From the NCBI RefSeq assembly GCF_000485595.1, contig NW_014577073.1, positions 544,816-608,815 on the forward strand: a stretch of 64,000 nucleotides of DNA, written 5' to 3'. Positions within the stretch are counted from its first letter, which is position 1; every line of letters begins with the position of its first letter. Below the pieces are notes generated by a model, which saw only the letters and a list, made by a program, of their open reading frames with translations, did no database searches and was not told the DNA's origin. Positions 63,201 to 64,000 of this stretch are shown here, in pieces. This DNA comes from Priapulus caudatus (lineage: Eukaryota; Priapulida; Priapulimorpha; Priapulimorphida; Priapulidae). The translations under genes were made by a program, and so were the position numbers.

Positions 63201-63609
63201 CGGCGTGTGTTTGAGTGTTGGTTTGTGGGTTTGTTAACATGCACGTTTCAGTTCACTTCCGCTAGGTGCGCTGGCTGTAGACTTACAAACACGCAACCAC
63301 AGGCTAAGGGGCAACCACAGTCCTCCCCCACCTGCACGCTCGCACTAATCCGGATCCAATTAATTATTTTATTTATTTATTTATTTATTTATTTTTCCAC
63401 TTAATTTATTAATTAATTAATAAAAAATTCACATTGAGAGAATTCAGCTGCCTTGGCAGAGGTCTGTGCTCTCCGAGTGCTCTAGTTGTAATTATATAAT
63501 GTATGCGACACCATCGTTGTCATGGTAACAAACATACCTGGCTCCACCACCTCGTGACCTCCGCACGTAGATCAGATATGAGATCACAGCTCATCAGATC
63601 CAGCGGCGT
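5879..63609 (-). CDS. USP34: Ubiquitin carboxyl-terminal hydrolase 34 (5' partial, 53 exons traced)
   Basis: Large deubiquitinase of the USP (peptidase C19) family. In vertebrates USP34 removes ubiquitin from Axin and promotes Wnt signalling. Conserved segments run in human USP34 order across exons e1-e53 (numbered 5' to 3' within this window): a helical N-terminal scaffold (e1-e13), the Cys box LGATCYMA (e14), TGEQKDMTEFF (e16), a zinc-ribbon CxxC pair (e18-e19), the FKKLPRIL and MMKEKVNTHFSF core (e20), the His-box exon (e21), YLFNDAEVKPFD (e22), then a long ARM/HEAT-like C-terminal region (e23-e52) and a disordered tail (e53). Splice phases agree at nearly every junction. Exceptions: the e21 His motif is not encoded in frame, e50 has a one-base frame break, and the e7 3' edge is uncertain. 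The start codon lies beyond 64000. Parts of the locus are present twice or three times through apparent assembly error. The family assignment rests on recalled human USP34 sequence, not a database search. Confidence 0.95.
6555..6760. repeat. USP34: 62-bp tandem repeat carrying the e52 donor
   Basis: Three copies with exact 62-bp spacing; each contains cagacataccttcactgct, which on the minus strand is the e52 exon end and 5' splice site. Donor-equivalent positions: 6742 (used), 6680 and 6618. Confidence 0.92.
6742..6907 (-). CDS. USP34: USP34 exon e52
   Basis: 55 codons plus one base. Encodes DIRALMLIFSVAPP (human DLRALALLLSVHTP) then a Gln/Lys-rich helix. The donor GAAG|GTATGT is the first of three tandem copies in a 62-bp repeat. 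Confidence 0.9.
6908..8353. other. USP34 intron between e51 and e52
   Basis: 1.4 kb of AT-rich intron. I see no gene, RNA or clear transposon in it. Its part from 7842 upward is the start of the region copied at 14899 onward. Confidence 0.7.
8354..8494 (-). CDS. USP34: USP34 exon e51
   Basis: 47 codons, phase 0 to 0. Encodes VSRQVLTEQNNKNLVECITS, counterpart of human VQSQVFSEANCANLISTLIT. Second copy at 15430-15579. A 49-bp minisatellite lies just upstream. Confidence 0.9.
8510..8755. repeat. 49-bp minisatellite
   Basis: About five units of the form gcattgacaggtgtgtaggt..agacagagcaccacactag in the e50-e51 intron. Copied with indels at 15590-15840. Confidence 0.9.
9116..9255 (-). CDS. USP34: USP34 exon e50 with one-base frame break
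   Basis: 140 bp where 141 would keep phase 0 on both sides. Encodes QIDKK, then the frame breaks at an A run (about 9238-9245), then CIEMLCGSTYLIDYIDAVLT and DERPSLINPVIYQF. Human has SKNCIKLLCED here, so one base seems missing next to the A homopolymer. Sequencing error is more likely than real loss. Second copy at 16227-16367. Confidence 0.88.
9625..9704 (-). CDS. USP34: USP34 exon e49
   Basis: 26 codons after a split Ser codon. Encodes VAVEGVPLHSVLFAKLWSDV (human VAYEGLPLHLALFPKLWTEL). Second copy about 16746-16825. Confidence 0.95.
10104..10227 (-). CDS. USP34: USP34 exon e48
   Basis: 41 codons plus one base, donor CTGA|GTGAGT. Encodes ADFFCPYHKYIDLLCRMAVN (human LDYFFSYHQFIHLLCRVAIN). 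Second copy about 17249-17381. Confidence 0.94.
10551..10797. repeat. 31-bp minisatellite
   Basis: About eight units of tctggcagaatgccgtcact plus 11 bp in the e47-e48 intron. 31 is not a multiple of 3, so all plus-strand frames show the same peptide-like pattern; it is not coding. Confidence 0.93.
10850..10971 (-). CDS. USP34: USP34 exon e47
   Basis: 40 codons after a split codon. Encodes GPYFPSRTPKPIPPKANIRP and QRPMLQMFLHVNQVESSK (human GPYFPCRENIK, SNIRPPRPELNMCL). Second copy about 18064-18206. A 31-bp minisatellite follows in the intron. Confidence 0.95.
11410..11514 (-). CDS. USP34: USP34 exon e46
   Basis: 34 codons between split codons. Encodes DVLREMLLLYPNESIQTLAP (human DVLKELVLLSPHDFLHTLVP). 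Second copy about 18699-18809. Confidence 0.94.
11953..12066 (-). CDS. USP34: USP34 exon e45
   Basis: 37 codons between split codons. Encodes EVKQAVYSWKDRMEFGRKLL and YLLNSYTPREIRQ (human DVKQALIQWQERIEFAHKLL). Second copy about 19272-19393. Confidence 0.95.
12631..12793. mobile_element. Fold-back (MITE-like) element
   Basis: Inverted arms of about 50 bp: gagctaaattggttgatttc at the left and its complement at the right end, with a ~60 bp core containing gcgaaacgttagcag. No transposase. Copied at about 19990-20160. Confidence 0.8.
12837..12963 (-). CDS. USP34: USP34 exon e44
   Basis: 42 codons plus one base. Encodes AFTTLHTMYHEATACHVIGD, matching human SFNTLHMMYHEATACHVTGD. A 13-bp copy of its donor junction lies at 12619-12631. 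Second copy of the exon, about 20206-20341. Confidence 0.96.
13206..13284 (-). CDS. USP34: USP34 exon e43
   Basis: 26 codons after a split Ser codon. Encodes VYRILLKTSEDRMVAMYHGA (human AFRILLESDEDRLLVVFNRG). Second copy at 20583-20667. Confidence 0.92.
13607..13764 (-). CDS. USP34: USP34 exon e42
   Basis: 52 codons plus two bases. Encodes AVEELMRLMQIFVTCYPD and SLDGRSCWATLI (human AVEELFNLMQLFIAQRPD, CLDGRSCWTTLI). Second copy at 21006-21196. Confidence 0.94.
13860..14385. repeat. Degenerate ~50-bp minisatellite
   Basis: Units built from aatattaccctcacattatg and cttatgttacacttacacaa. AT-rich intron sequence between e41 and e42. Confidence 0.88.
14461..14638 (-). CDS. USP34: USP34 exon e41 (intact copy)
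   Basis: 59 codons plus a split codon. Encodes DHEDQDVVLFNRVMLPAYYG and HQNMQWAFKNISPYA, near-identical to human. Second copy at 21933-22120 carries indels. The sequence just upstream of this copy (14731-14873) is a mis-attached repeat block. Confidence 0.97.
14731..14873. repeat. Exact 143-bp copy of 14043-14185 next to gap
   Basis: Identical to 14043-14185 and joined abruptly after gtgcagaaggt. The parallel copy near 22209 continues instead with gtcacttaacacgttcc. This looks like a mis-extension into the gap. Confidence 0.85.
14874..14898. other. Assembly gap, 25 N
   Basis: Exactly 25 N, a placeholder length rather than a measured gap. Confidence 0.98.
14899..22200 (-). other. Error-rich second copy of 7842-14730 (USP34 e41-e51)
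   Basis: Collinear with 7842-14730 but with frequent single-base insertions and deletions in exons and introns alike. Exon copies at 15430-15579, 16227-16367, 16746-16825, 17249-17381, 18064-18206, 18699-18809, 19272-19393, 20206-20341, 20583-20667, 21006-21196 and 21933-22120; nearly all are out of frame and some splice sites are lost. Best read as unpolished long-read sequence. Do not annotate a second gene. Confidence 0.88.
22218..22696 (+). mobile_element. piggyBac-like element, non-autonomous
   Basis: 479 bp flanked by TTAA on both sides (22214-22217, 22697-22700). Ends are inverted: CACGTTC at the left, GAACGTG at the right. An internal ATG at 22465 starts MTAEEVAELCADSDSDMP, the acidic Ser/Asp style of piggyBac transposase N-termini, and stops soon after. 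No DDD catalytic region remains. Confidence 0.75.
22701..23357. other. USP34 intron sequence, nothing recognised
   Basis: AT-rich intron between e40 and e41. No gene, RNA or repeat identified. Confidence 0.6.
23358..23464 (-). CDS. USP34: USP34 exon e40
   Basis: 35 codons plus two bases. Encodes ALLIFWYQACLDRPENVRLI and AKNIAFNYIL (human TKNIAFNYIL). Confidence 0.95.
23835..23918 (-). CDS. USP34: USP34 exon e39
   Basis: 28 codons, phase 0 to 0. Encodes LWQIFQPKLSEPPIAVNHNK (human LWNLFQPKLSEPAIATNHNK). Confidence 0.95.
24753..25212. mobile_element. PIF/Harbinger-like MITE
   Basis: 460 bp with 23-bp terminal inverted repeats (AGCTGGGTTTACACTACCGA at the left) differing at two positions, flanked by TAA direct repeats, the target duplication typical of Harbinger elements. 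No transposase ORF; the minus-strand ORF over it is chance. Inserted in the e38-e39 intron. Confidence 0.85.
25268..25353 (-). CDS. USP34: USP34 exon e38
   Basis: 28 codons after a split Asp codon. Encodes HGTMKLMSYFAVMTYCLVSR (human HGTTKLVPYFSFMTYCLISK). A Harbinger-like element ends 55 bp past its donor. Confidence 0.95.
25807..25888 (-). CDS. USP34: USP34 exon e37
   Basis: 27 codons plus one base. Encodes TMVLHQIYMYLLSLLSKARI (human TVVLHQVYNVLLGLLSRAKL). Confidence 0.93.
26362..26459 (-). CDS. USP34: USP34 exon e36
   Basis: 32 codons after a split Ala codon. Encodes AAYLLVCLVPCNQFRQNFRA (human AAYLLVSLIPSNSFRQMFRS). Single copy in this window. Confidence 0.95.
26909..27056 (-). CDS. 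USP34: USP34 exon e35
   Basis: 49 codons plus one base. Encodes QCLDWLAVQVPRNKIAHSWV and LQNMDTWVERFLIANPNQRV, nearly identical to human. Its acceptor borders a 10-bp tandem repeat (27069-27201). Confidence 0.97.
27069..27201. repeat. 10-bp tandem repeat (agcaacaatg)
   Basis: About 13 units, beginning 12 bp upstream of the e35 acceptor on the minus strand, where it replaces the usual polypyrimidine tract with CATTGTTGCT units. Confidence 0.92.
27320..27525. repeat. (GT)n and (GA)n microsatellites
   Basis: Adjacent GT and GA dinucleotide runs in the e34-e35 intron. Confidence 0.93.
28920..30020. repeat. Telomere-like minisatellite (CCTAAC-rich), block 1
   Basis: Long units (about 60-100 bp) made of cctaaccc, aacctaaac and cttgaccccaacactaacct phrases. 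Gene-sense strand reads TTAGG-like. The lower part is indel-rich, the upper part (from about 29650) regular. Confidence 0.88.
30053..30238 (-). CDS. USP34: USP34 exon e32 (intact copy, out of order)
   Basis: 62 codons, phase 0 to 0. Encodes an acidic tract (DDDEEEDDD) then EEKYRPTSLEKMISLIALLV, matching human EEKYRPAALEKMIALVALLV. In gene order it should lie between e31 and e33. Damaged copies sit at 33846-34034 (the ordered position) and 44629-44817, making three copies in all. Confidence 0.93.
30794..30943 (-). CDS. USP34: USP34 exon e34 (intact copy)
   Basis: 50 codons, phase 0 to 0. Encodes VVSMLFSSIIKLN and FFKLLSMLVEFAGGPPGHP (human FFKLLTMLMEFAGGPPGMP). A longer, indel-bearing copy is at 27650-27806. 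Confidence 0.96.
31581..31685 (-). CDS. USP34: USP34 exon e33 (intact copy)
   Basis: 35 codons, phase 0 to 0. Encodes GLPFLYHQIRDIINLKASCN and LIFSLCRWNDSLAMH (human LIFSLCRYNNRLAEH). A copy with indels is at 28447-28551. Confidence 0.94.
32040..32833. repeat. Telomere-like minisatellite, block 2
   Basis: Same unit family as block 1, cleaner, ending at the 10-N gap. Confidence 0.88.
32834..32843. other. Assembly gap, 10 N
   Basis: Exactly 10 N inside the telomere-like array. Confidence 0.98.
32844..34420 (-). other. Error-rich telomere-like array and e32 copy
   Basis: Indel-rich continuation of the array to about 33830, then an e32 copy (33846-34034) with its acidic tract intact but a broken C-terminal half, then flank shared with 30240-30640. 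This is the e32 copy in correct gene order. Confidence 0.8.
34430..35320. repeat. 57-bp minisatellite, about 15 units
   Basis: Unit includes gtttaatactacaagagtag and ccatgtatgtacaagacatg. 57 is a multiple of 3, so long ORFs appear on both strands (19-residue peptide repeats); it lies in the e31-e32 intron and is not coding. Copied at 45230-46130. Confidence 0.93.
35420..35590 (-). CDS. USP34: USP34 exon e31
   Basis: 57 codons, phase 0 to 0. Encodes KPHSKHLAEFFVFFLDIAKM and AISTMIEFYLGTKDHEY, matching human KPHSKHLTEYFAFLYEFAKM. Second copy at 46241-46410. Confidence 0.96.
35936..36014 (-). CDS. USP34: USP34 exon e30
   Basis: 26 codons after a split Arg codon; acceptor TTTTTCAG|AGG is internal to a longer ORF. 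Encodes GNLSCVTRFVKMLLSL (human GGRSCVTRFVRTLLLI). Second copy at 46764-46841. Confidence 0.92.
36319..36395 (-). CDS. USP34: USP34 exon e29
   Basis: 25 codons plus two bases. Encodes MFHRLCIHVINQLRPSHHAL (human MFQRLCIHVIQRLRPVHAHL). Second copy at 47160-47240. Confidence 0.94.
36829..36909 (-). CDS. USP34: USP34 exon e28
   Basis: 27 codons, phase 0 to 0. Encodes WFLGHMADDQWWPVQILIKC, close to human WFLDRMADDDWWPMQILIKC. Second copy at 47690-47767. Confidence 0.96.
37425..37490 (-). CDS. USP34: USP34 exon e27
   Basis: 22 codons, phase 0 to 0. Encodes PTMLQWIELLTKQFNASHES (human PTMLQWIELLTKQFNNSQAA). Second copy at 48295-48369 has a damaged acceptor. Confidence 0.95.
38001..38124 (-). CDS. 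USP34: USP34 exon e26
   Basis: 41 codons after a split Gly codon. Encodes FMWQLCGYIPMTLPDPSEVS and LSTSFVLETLLHSKEK. Second copy at 48904-49031. Confidence 0.96.
38338..38402 (-). CDS. USP34: USP34 exon e25
   Basis: 21 codons plus two bases. Encodes WIWKDNTQFLQDKNIFDHTY (human WIWHDNMQFLQDKNIFEHTY). Second copy at 49252-49317. Confidence 0.96.
38673..38792 (-). CDS. USP34: USP34 exon e24
   Basis: 40 codons, phase 0 to 0, donor CAA|GTGGGT. Encodes TNSAYMLFYERCD, the last strand of the USP catalytic domain. Second copy at 49609-49731. Confidence 0.93.
39206..39259 (-). CDS. USP34: USP34 exon e23
   Basis: 18 codons, phase 0 to 0. Encodes SKTYDSVNDKFMDFSFEK (human TKTYDSVTDKFMDFSFEK). Second copy at 50163-50215 has lost a base. 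Confidence 0.95.
39684..39762 (-). CDS. USP34: USP34 exon e22, Asn/Asp box
   Basis: 26 codons after a split Trp codon. Encodes YLFNDAEVKPFDPAQIASEC; the ND pair is the third catalytic position of USP enzymes. Second copy at 50642-50726 has indels. Confidence 0.96.
40090..40272. repeat. (GA)n microsatellite beside e21 donor
   Basis: Long GA-rich tract; on the gene strand it is a (TC)n run starting directly after the e21 donor. Confidence 0.95.
40281..40404 (-). CDS. USP34: USP34 exon e21, altered His-box exon
   Basis: 40 codons with split ends; phases agree with e20 and e22. Encodes ESYEYDLIGMTVHT then RATVRVASLL then SFIRDRICANQDKW. In human USP34 the middle is GTADGGHYY, holding the catalytic His. 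Here CAC TAC codons exist but in another frame (about 40325-40334), so the His is not encoded. Donor GTTGAT is weak. An identical second copy is at 51347-51470. Confidence 0.85.
40577..40672. repeat. (TA)n microsatellite, imperfect
   Basis: TA dinucleotides in several blocks, able to form hairpins. Identical block at about 51643-51738. Confidence 0.93.
41044..41213 (-). CDS. USP34: USP34 exon e20, USP core
   Basis: 56 codons with split codons at both ends. Encodes ACFKKLPRILCFNTMRYLFN and MMKEKVNTHFSFPLHLDM, close to human. Second copy at 52121-52304 carries indels. Confidence 0.97.
41959..42053 (-). CDS. USP34: USP34 exon e19, GC splice donor
   Basis: 31 codons plus two bases. Encodes TLEGDNMYTCSQCSKKVRAE, second CxxC of the finger. 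The frame joins e20 (ACFKKLPRIL) only if the donor is AAACG|GCAAGC, a second GC-AG intron. The second copy (53119-53218) reads CG|GCAGAG, also GC. Confidence 0.94.
42343..42420 (-). CDS. USP34: USP34 exon e18
   Basis: 26 codons, phase 0 to 0. Encodes DCPHVSKTEEEFYCVRCQVS, with CxxC as part of the zinc-ribbon finger of USP domains. Second copy at 53531-53608. Confidence 0.96.
42708..42764 (-). CDS. USP34: USP34 exon e17
   Basis: 19 codons, phase 0 to 0. Encodes KELVKNLFSGVITNNVISL (human KSLFGGVITNNVVSL). Second copy at 53901-53958 carries an indel. Confidence 0.95.
43146..43292 (-). CDS. USP34: USP34 exon e16
   Basis: 49 codons, phase 0 to 0. Encodes QPLNTGEQKDMTEFFTDLVS, nearly identical to human. 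An indel-bearing second copy lies at 54355-54509. Confidence 0.97.
43651..43827. mobile_element. Fragment of interspersed repeat with (GT)n
   Basis: Starts attacctccgc, like the element at 63161, then a (GT)n run (43702-43747), ending at a 25-N gap. The opposite end of such an element (gcagaggtatgcactctccg) is found at about 54907-54955 in the parallel copy. Confidence 0.6.
43828..43852. other. Assembly gap, 25 N
   Basis: Exactly 25 N, placeholder gap. Confidence 0.98.
43854..44600. repeat. Telomere-like minisatellite, block 3
   Basis: Indel-rich third occurrence of the CCTAAC-type array, directly after the gap and before the third e32 copy. Confidence 0.85.
45230..46130. repeat. 57-bp minisatellite, second copy
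   Basis: Same unit as 34430-35320, similar total length, many single-base indels. Confidence 0.9.
54993..55049 (-). CDS. USP34: USP34 exon e15
   Basis: 19 codons, phase 0 to 0. Encodes KHEETLRELQRMFAYLL, matching human KHKTTLLELQKMFTYLM. Too short to stand out as an ORF. Confidence 0.93.
55377..55540 (-). CDS. USP34: USP34 exon e14, catalytic Cys box
   Basis: 54 codons after a split Ala codon. Encodes CGYVGLQNLGATCYMASSIQ; Cys in GATCYMA is the expected nucleophile of the USP domain, in the position of human LTNLGATCYLASTIQQLY. No frame defect is visible here. Confidence 0.97.
55897..56080 (-). CDS. USP34: USP34 exon e13
   Basis: 61 codons plus one base. Encodes LFALPTLKQRHLPKCKTQTS and DLLVELVKGSVSNYEFLH, matching human LFLLPSLKDRQQPKCKSHSS and DLLVEMVKGSVENYRLIH. 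Confidence 0.96.
56400..56690. repeat. 20-bp minisatellite after the e12 GC donor
   Basis: About 14 units of the form acaatgcttgccaggacgtg; a few are shortened. On the gene strand each unit carries GGCAAGC, the same bases as the e12 GC donor. Confidence 0.92.
56705..56875 (-). CDS. USP34: USP34 exon e12, GC splice donor
   Basis: 57 codons, phase 0 to 0. Encodes EDDGLIGLLQLCTAAMKHNP, matching human EDDGLTGLLRLATSVVKHKP. The only in-phase donor is ATCAAG|GCAAGC, a classic GC-AG 5' splice site. A 10-N gap lies 25 bp upstream of the exon. Confidence 0.92.
56900..56909. other. Assembly gap, 10 N
   Basis: Exactly 10 N in the e11-e12 intron. Confidence 0.98.
56910..57785. repeat. 43-bp minisatellite, about 20 units
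   Basis: Unit includes cacagctaagccacggtaga and acaataacacgttataca. Irregular from the gap to about 57600, clean for the last three to four units, again marking the switch from raw to polished sequence. Confidence 0.92.
57897..58037 (-). CDS. USP34: USP34 exon e11
   Basis: 47 codons, phase 0 to 0. Encodes GPGCKDYFWLVCRLVENL, matching human KPGCKEYFWLLCKLVDNI. Confidence 0.95.
58291..58443 (-). CDS. USP34: USP34 exon e10
   Basis: 51 codons, phase 0 to 0. Encodes VRREACAGLYRLCLGATVDG, matching human VRHESCSGLYKLSLSGLDGG. Confidence 0.95.
58764..58891 (-). CDS. USP34: USP34 exon e9
   Basis: Completes a split Val codon then 42 codons. Encodes VVHYAMTLLVSWAHSSEDL and HWLKKLVLDAPD, matching human VSHYSMWLLVSWAHCC and WLKKLTLLIPE. 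Confidence 0.95.
59212..59332 (-). CDS. USP34: USP34 exon e8
   Basis: 40 codons plus one base, donor CAAG|GTGATC. Encodes AVLDMIQVEPVLKVLLSVLN, a hydrophobic helical repeat segment. Confidence 0.88.
59750..60007 (-). CDS. USP34: USP34 exon e7 (3' edge uncertain)
   Basis: Starts WEEDCLAYMLKTICEFGV, matching human WQLDCLACLLKLICQFAV. The conserved part ends near QDKLDHTPAEQ (about 59825); beyond it the frame stays open through Pro/Thr-rich low-complexity sequence. A GTGACA donor at 59749 keeps phase 0 with e8, but an earlier donor is possible. The acceptor and first codons are copied in a 51-bp tandem array immediately upstream. Confidence 0.7.
60008..60260. repeat. USP34: 51-bp tandem repeat copying the e7 acceptor
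   Basis: Units include ggcagtcctcctcccactgc. Acceptor-equivalent positions: 60007 (used), 60064, 60115, 60166 and 60217. Each unit copies CTGCAG plus the first eight codons of e7. Copies at 60064 and 60217 begin TAG instead of TGG. Confidence 0.9.
60485..60600. repeat. Short tandem repeat (gtgtgtactagtggtgtgtatga)
   Basis: Four to five imperfect units of about 24-27 bp in the e6-e7 intron. Confidence 0.75.
60631..60714 (-). CDS. USP34: USP34 exon e6
   Basis: 28 codons, phase 0 to 0. Encodes FLEGGGLKHIFAVFMSGVLQ, the counterpart of human FVAAGGLQQLLEIFNSGILE. Confidence 0.93.
60952..61023 (-). CDS. USP34: USP34 exon e5
   Basis: 24 codons, phase 0 to 0. His-rich start HHHTGDGDSS then STGSKWHKV. 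It corresponds to the acidic/Ser linker before SWSCKFV in the human protein. Confidence 0.8.
61323..61547 (-). CDS. USP34: USP34 exon e4
   Basis: 75 codons, phase 0 to 0. Encodes LSRKVWELLMILPTSPHML and LIYSLQIVEGLGQP, matching the human LSRRVWELLMLLPTCPNML segment. A 70-bp palindrome lies 61 bp upstream of its acceptor. Confidence 0.95.
61609..61678. repeat. 70-bp near-perfect palindrome
   Basis: Two 35-nt arms match at 33 positions with no spacer, centred on TAATTA, beside a TA microsatellite. It sits 61-131 nt upstream of the e4 acceptor in the pre-mRNA. Confidence 0.92.
62083..62253 (-). CDS. USP34: USP34 exon e3
   Basis: 57 codons, phase 0 to 0. Encodes LIFVSVGATRPQRKREG and LPMLLLLQEDHFDQLVSLM, in register with the human protein (LVFVSVGAPRRERKGEG, MLLLLQEPHL). 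Confidence 0.93.
62809..63072 (-). CDS. USP34: USP34 exon e2
   Basis: 88 codons, phase 0 to 0. Opens with KK and a poly-Gln run (CAG/CAA) and an Ala/Thr-rich low-complexity stretch. Ends with LHEMQFKDNQ, which matches LHEMQFKDMQ of human USP34. The poly-Gln tract is likely polymorphic. Confidence 0.88.
63161..63490. mobile_element. Interspersed repeat with cctccgcc/ggcggagg start
   Basis: Begins attacctccgccaggggctt and ggcggaggttatgttttcac, ends ggcagaggtctgtgctctcc gagtgct. I recognise these ends as a repeat seen widely in marine invertebrate genomes (from memory, unverified). Contains a (TTTA)n run. Lies in the e1-e2 intron. Confidence 0.7.
63538..63609 (-). CDS. USP34: USP34 exon e1 (first in window)
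   Basis: 24 codons, phase 0 to 0, acceptor CGCCGTAG, donor CAG|GTATGT. Encodes ISDLRAEVTRWWSQ. Earlier exons are outside the window. Confidence 0.8.
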
Positions 63610-64000
63610 CTACGGCGAGGAAACGAAAAACTTCACGTCAACGTTCACGTGTTCGCAAACAGGGACTGAATTAATGCAGTGGCTACTGCCGATGTTAAGG
63701 GAGCTATCATCAGCGTGATCACTGTTGCTACCCTCACGTGCGTCTACCCACCAGCGGCTTGTTTAAAGAACGCACACGCACGTACACGCGCCGTTACGTT
63801 ATGTGCGTGTTATGTTACGCGCACGTACGTGCATGCATTGTGTTACACGCTACGTAAGCACACACGTTGCAAAGGATAATCTGCAGTTGAAAATGGACAC
63901 AGCATATCGGAAATCAGATAGTTGTTAGATGGGGATCTATAAAAGCCATACCGTACGGTTTCAGCAGTGATGTTTTAGCTAAAAGTAAACGATATTTCGT
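63610..64000. other. Sequence upstream of e1, nothing recognised
   Basis: Presumed USP34 intron. ORFs here are short and have no family resemblance. Contains an acgt/gcac-rich stretch (63775-63860). Confidence 0.5.

Overview
The window is eukaryotic nuclear DNA. Short GC-rich exons with GT-AG (and a few GC-AG) splice sites sit in long AT-rich introns full of micro- and minisatellites. The protein content is animal, and the repeats suggest a marine invertebrate. I cannot name the species from sequence alone.

Two genes are recognised, both on the minus strand. (1) An intronless class A (rhodopsin-like) GPCR lies at 2045-3499. (2) The 3' two-thirds of a large USP34-type ubiquitin-specific protease runs from beyond position 64000 down to its stop codon at 5879. 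I traced 53 coding exons (about 6.9 kb, about 2,300 residues) by following conserved protein segments in order and checking splice sites and phase. The N-terminal part (roughly 1,200 residues if like human USP34) lies outside the window. The catalytic-Cys exon is 55377-55540, the His-box exon 40281-40404 and the Asn/Asp exon 39684-39762.

Layout: 1-2044 intergenic repeats; 2045-3499 GPCR; 3500-5878 intergenic/3' flank; 5879-14638 last 13 exons of USP34 (e41-e53); 14874-22200 gap plus an indel-ridden second copy of 7842-14730; 22214-27056 exons e35-e40 with two transposon remnants; 27500-34420 two tandem versions of the e32-e34 region around a telomere-like minisatellite; 34430-43640 exons e16-e31; 43828-54870 gap plus a second, mostly indel-ridden copy of 33-43.6 kb; 54993-63609 exons e1-e15.

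The three big collinear duplications sit beside runs of exactly 25 or 10 N. They break almost every exon with single-base indels, so I read them as uncollapsed raw-long-read gap filling rather than biological duplication. The real locus is probably about 20 kb shorter.

Most interesting points: minisatellites that have copied splice sites (e52 donor three times, e7 acceptor five times); two GC-AG introns, one followed by an array repeating the same GCAAGC motif; a His-box exon that keeps its overall frame but no longer encodes the catalytic His motif; and clear piggyBac-like and Harbinger-like elements.
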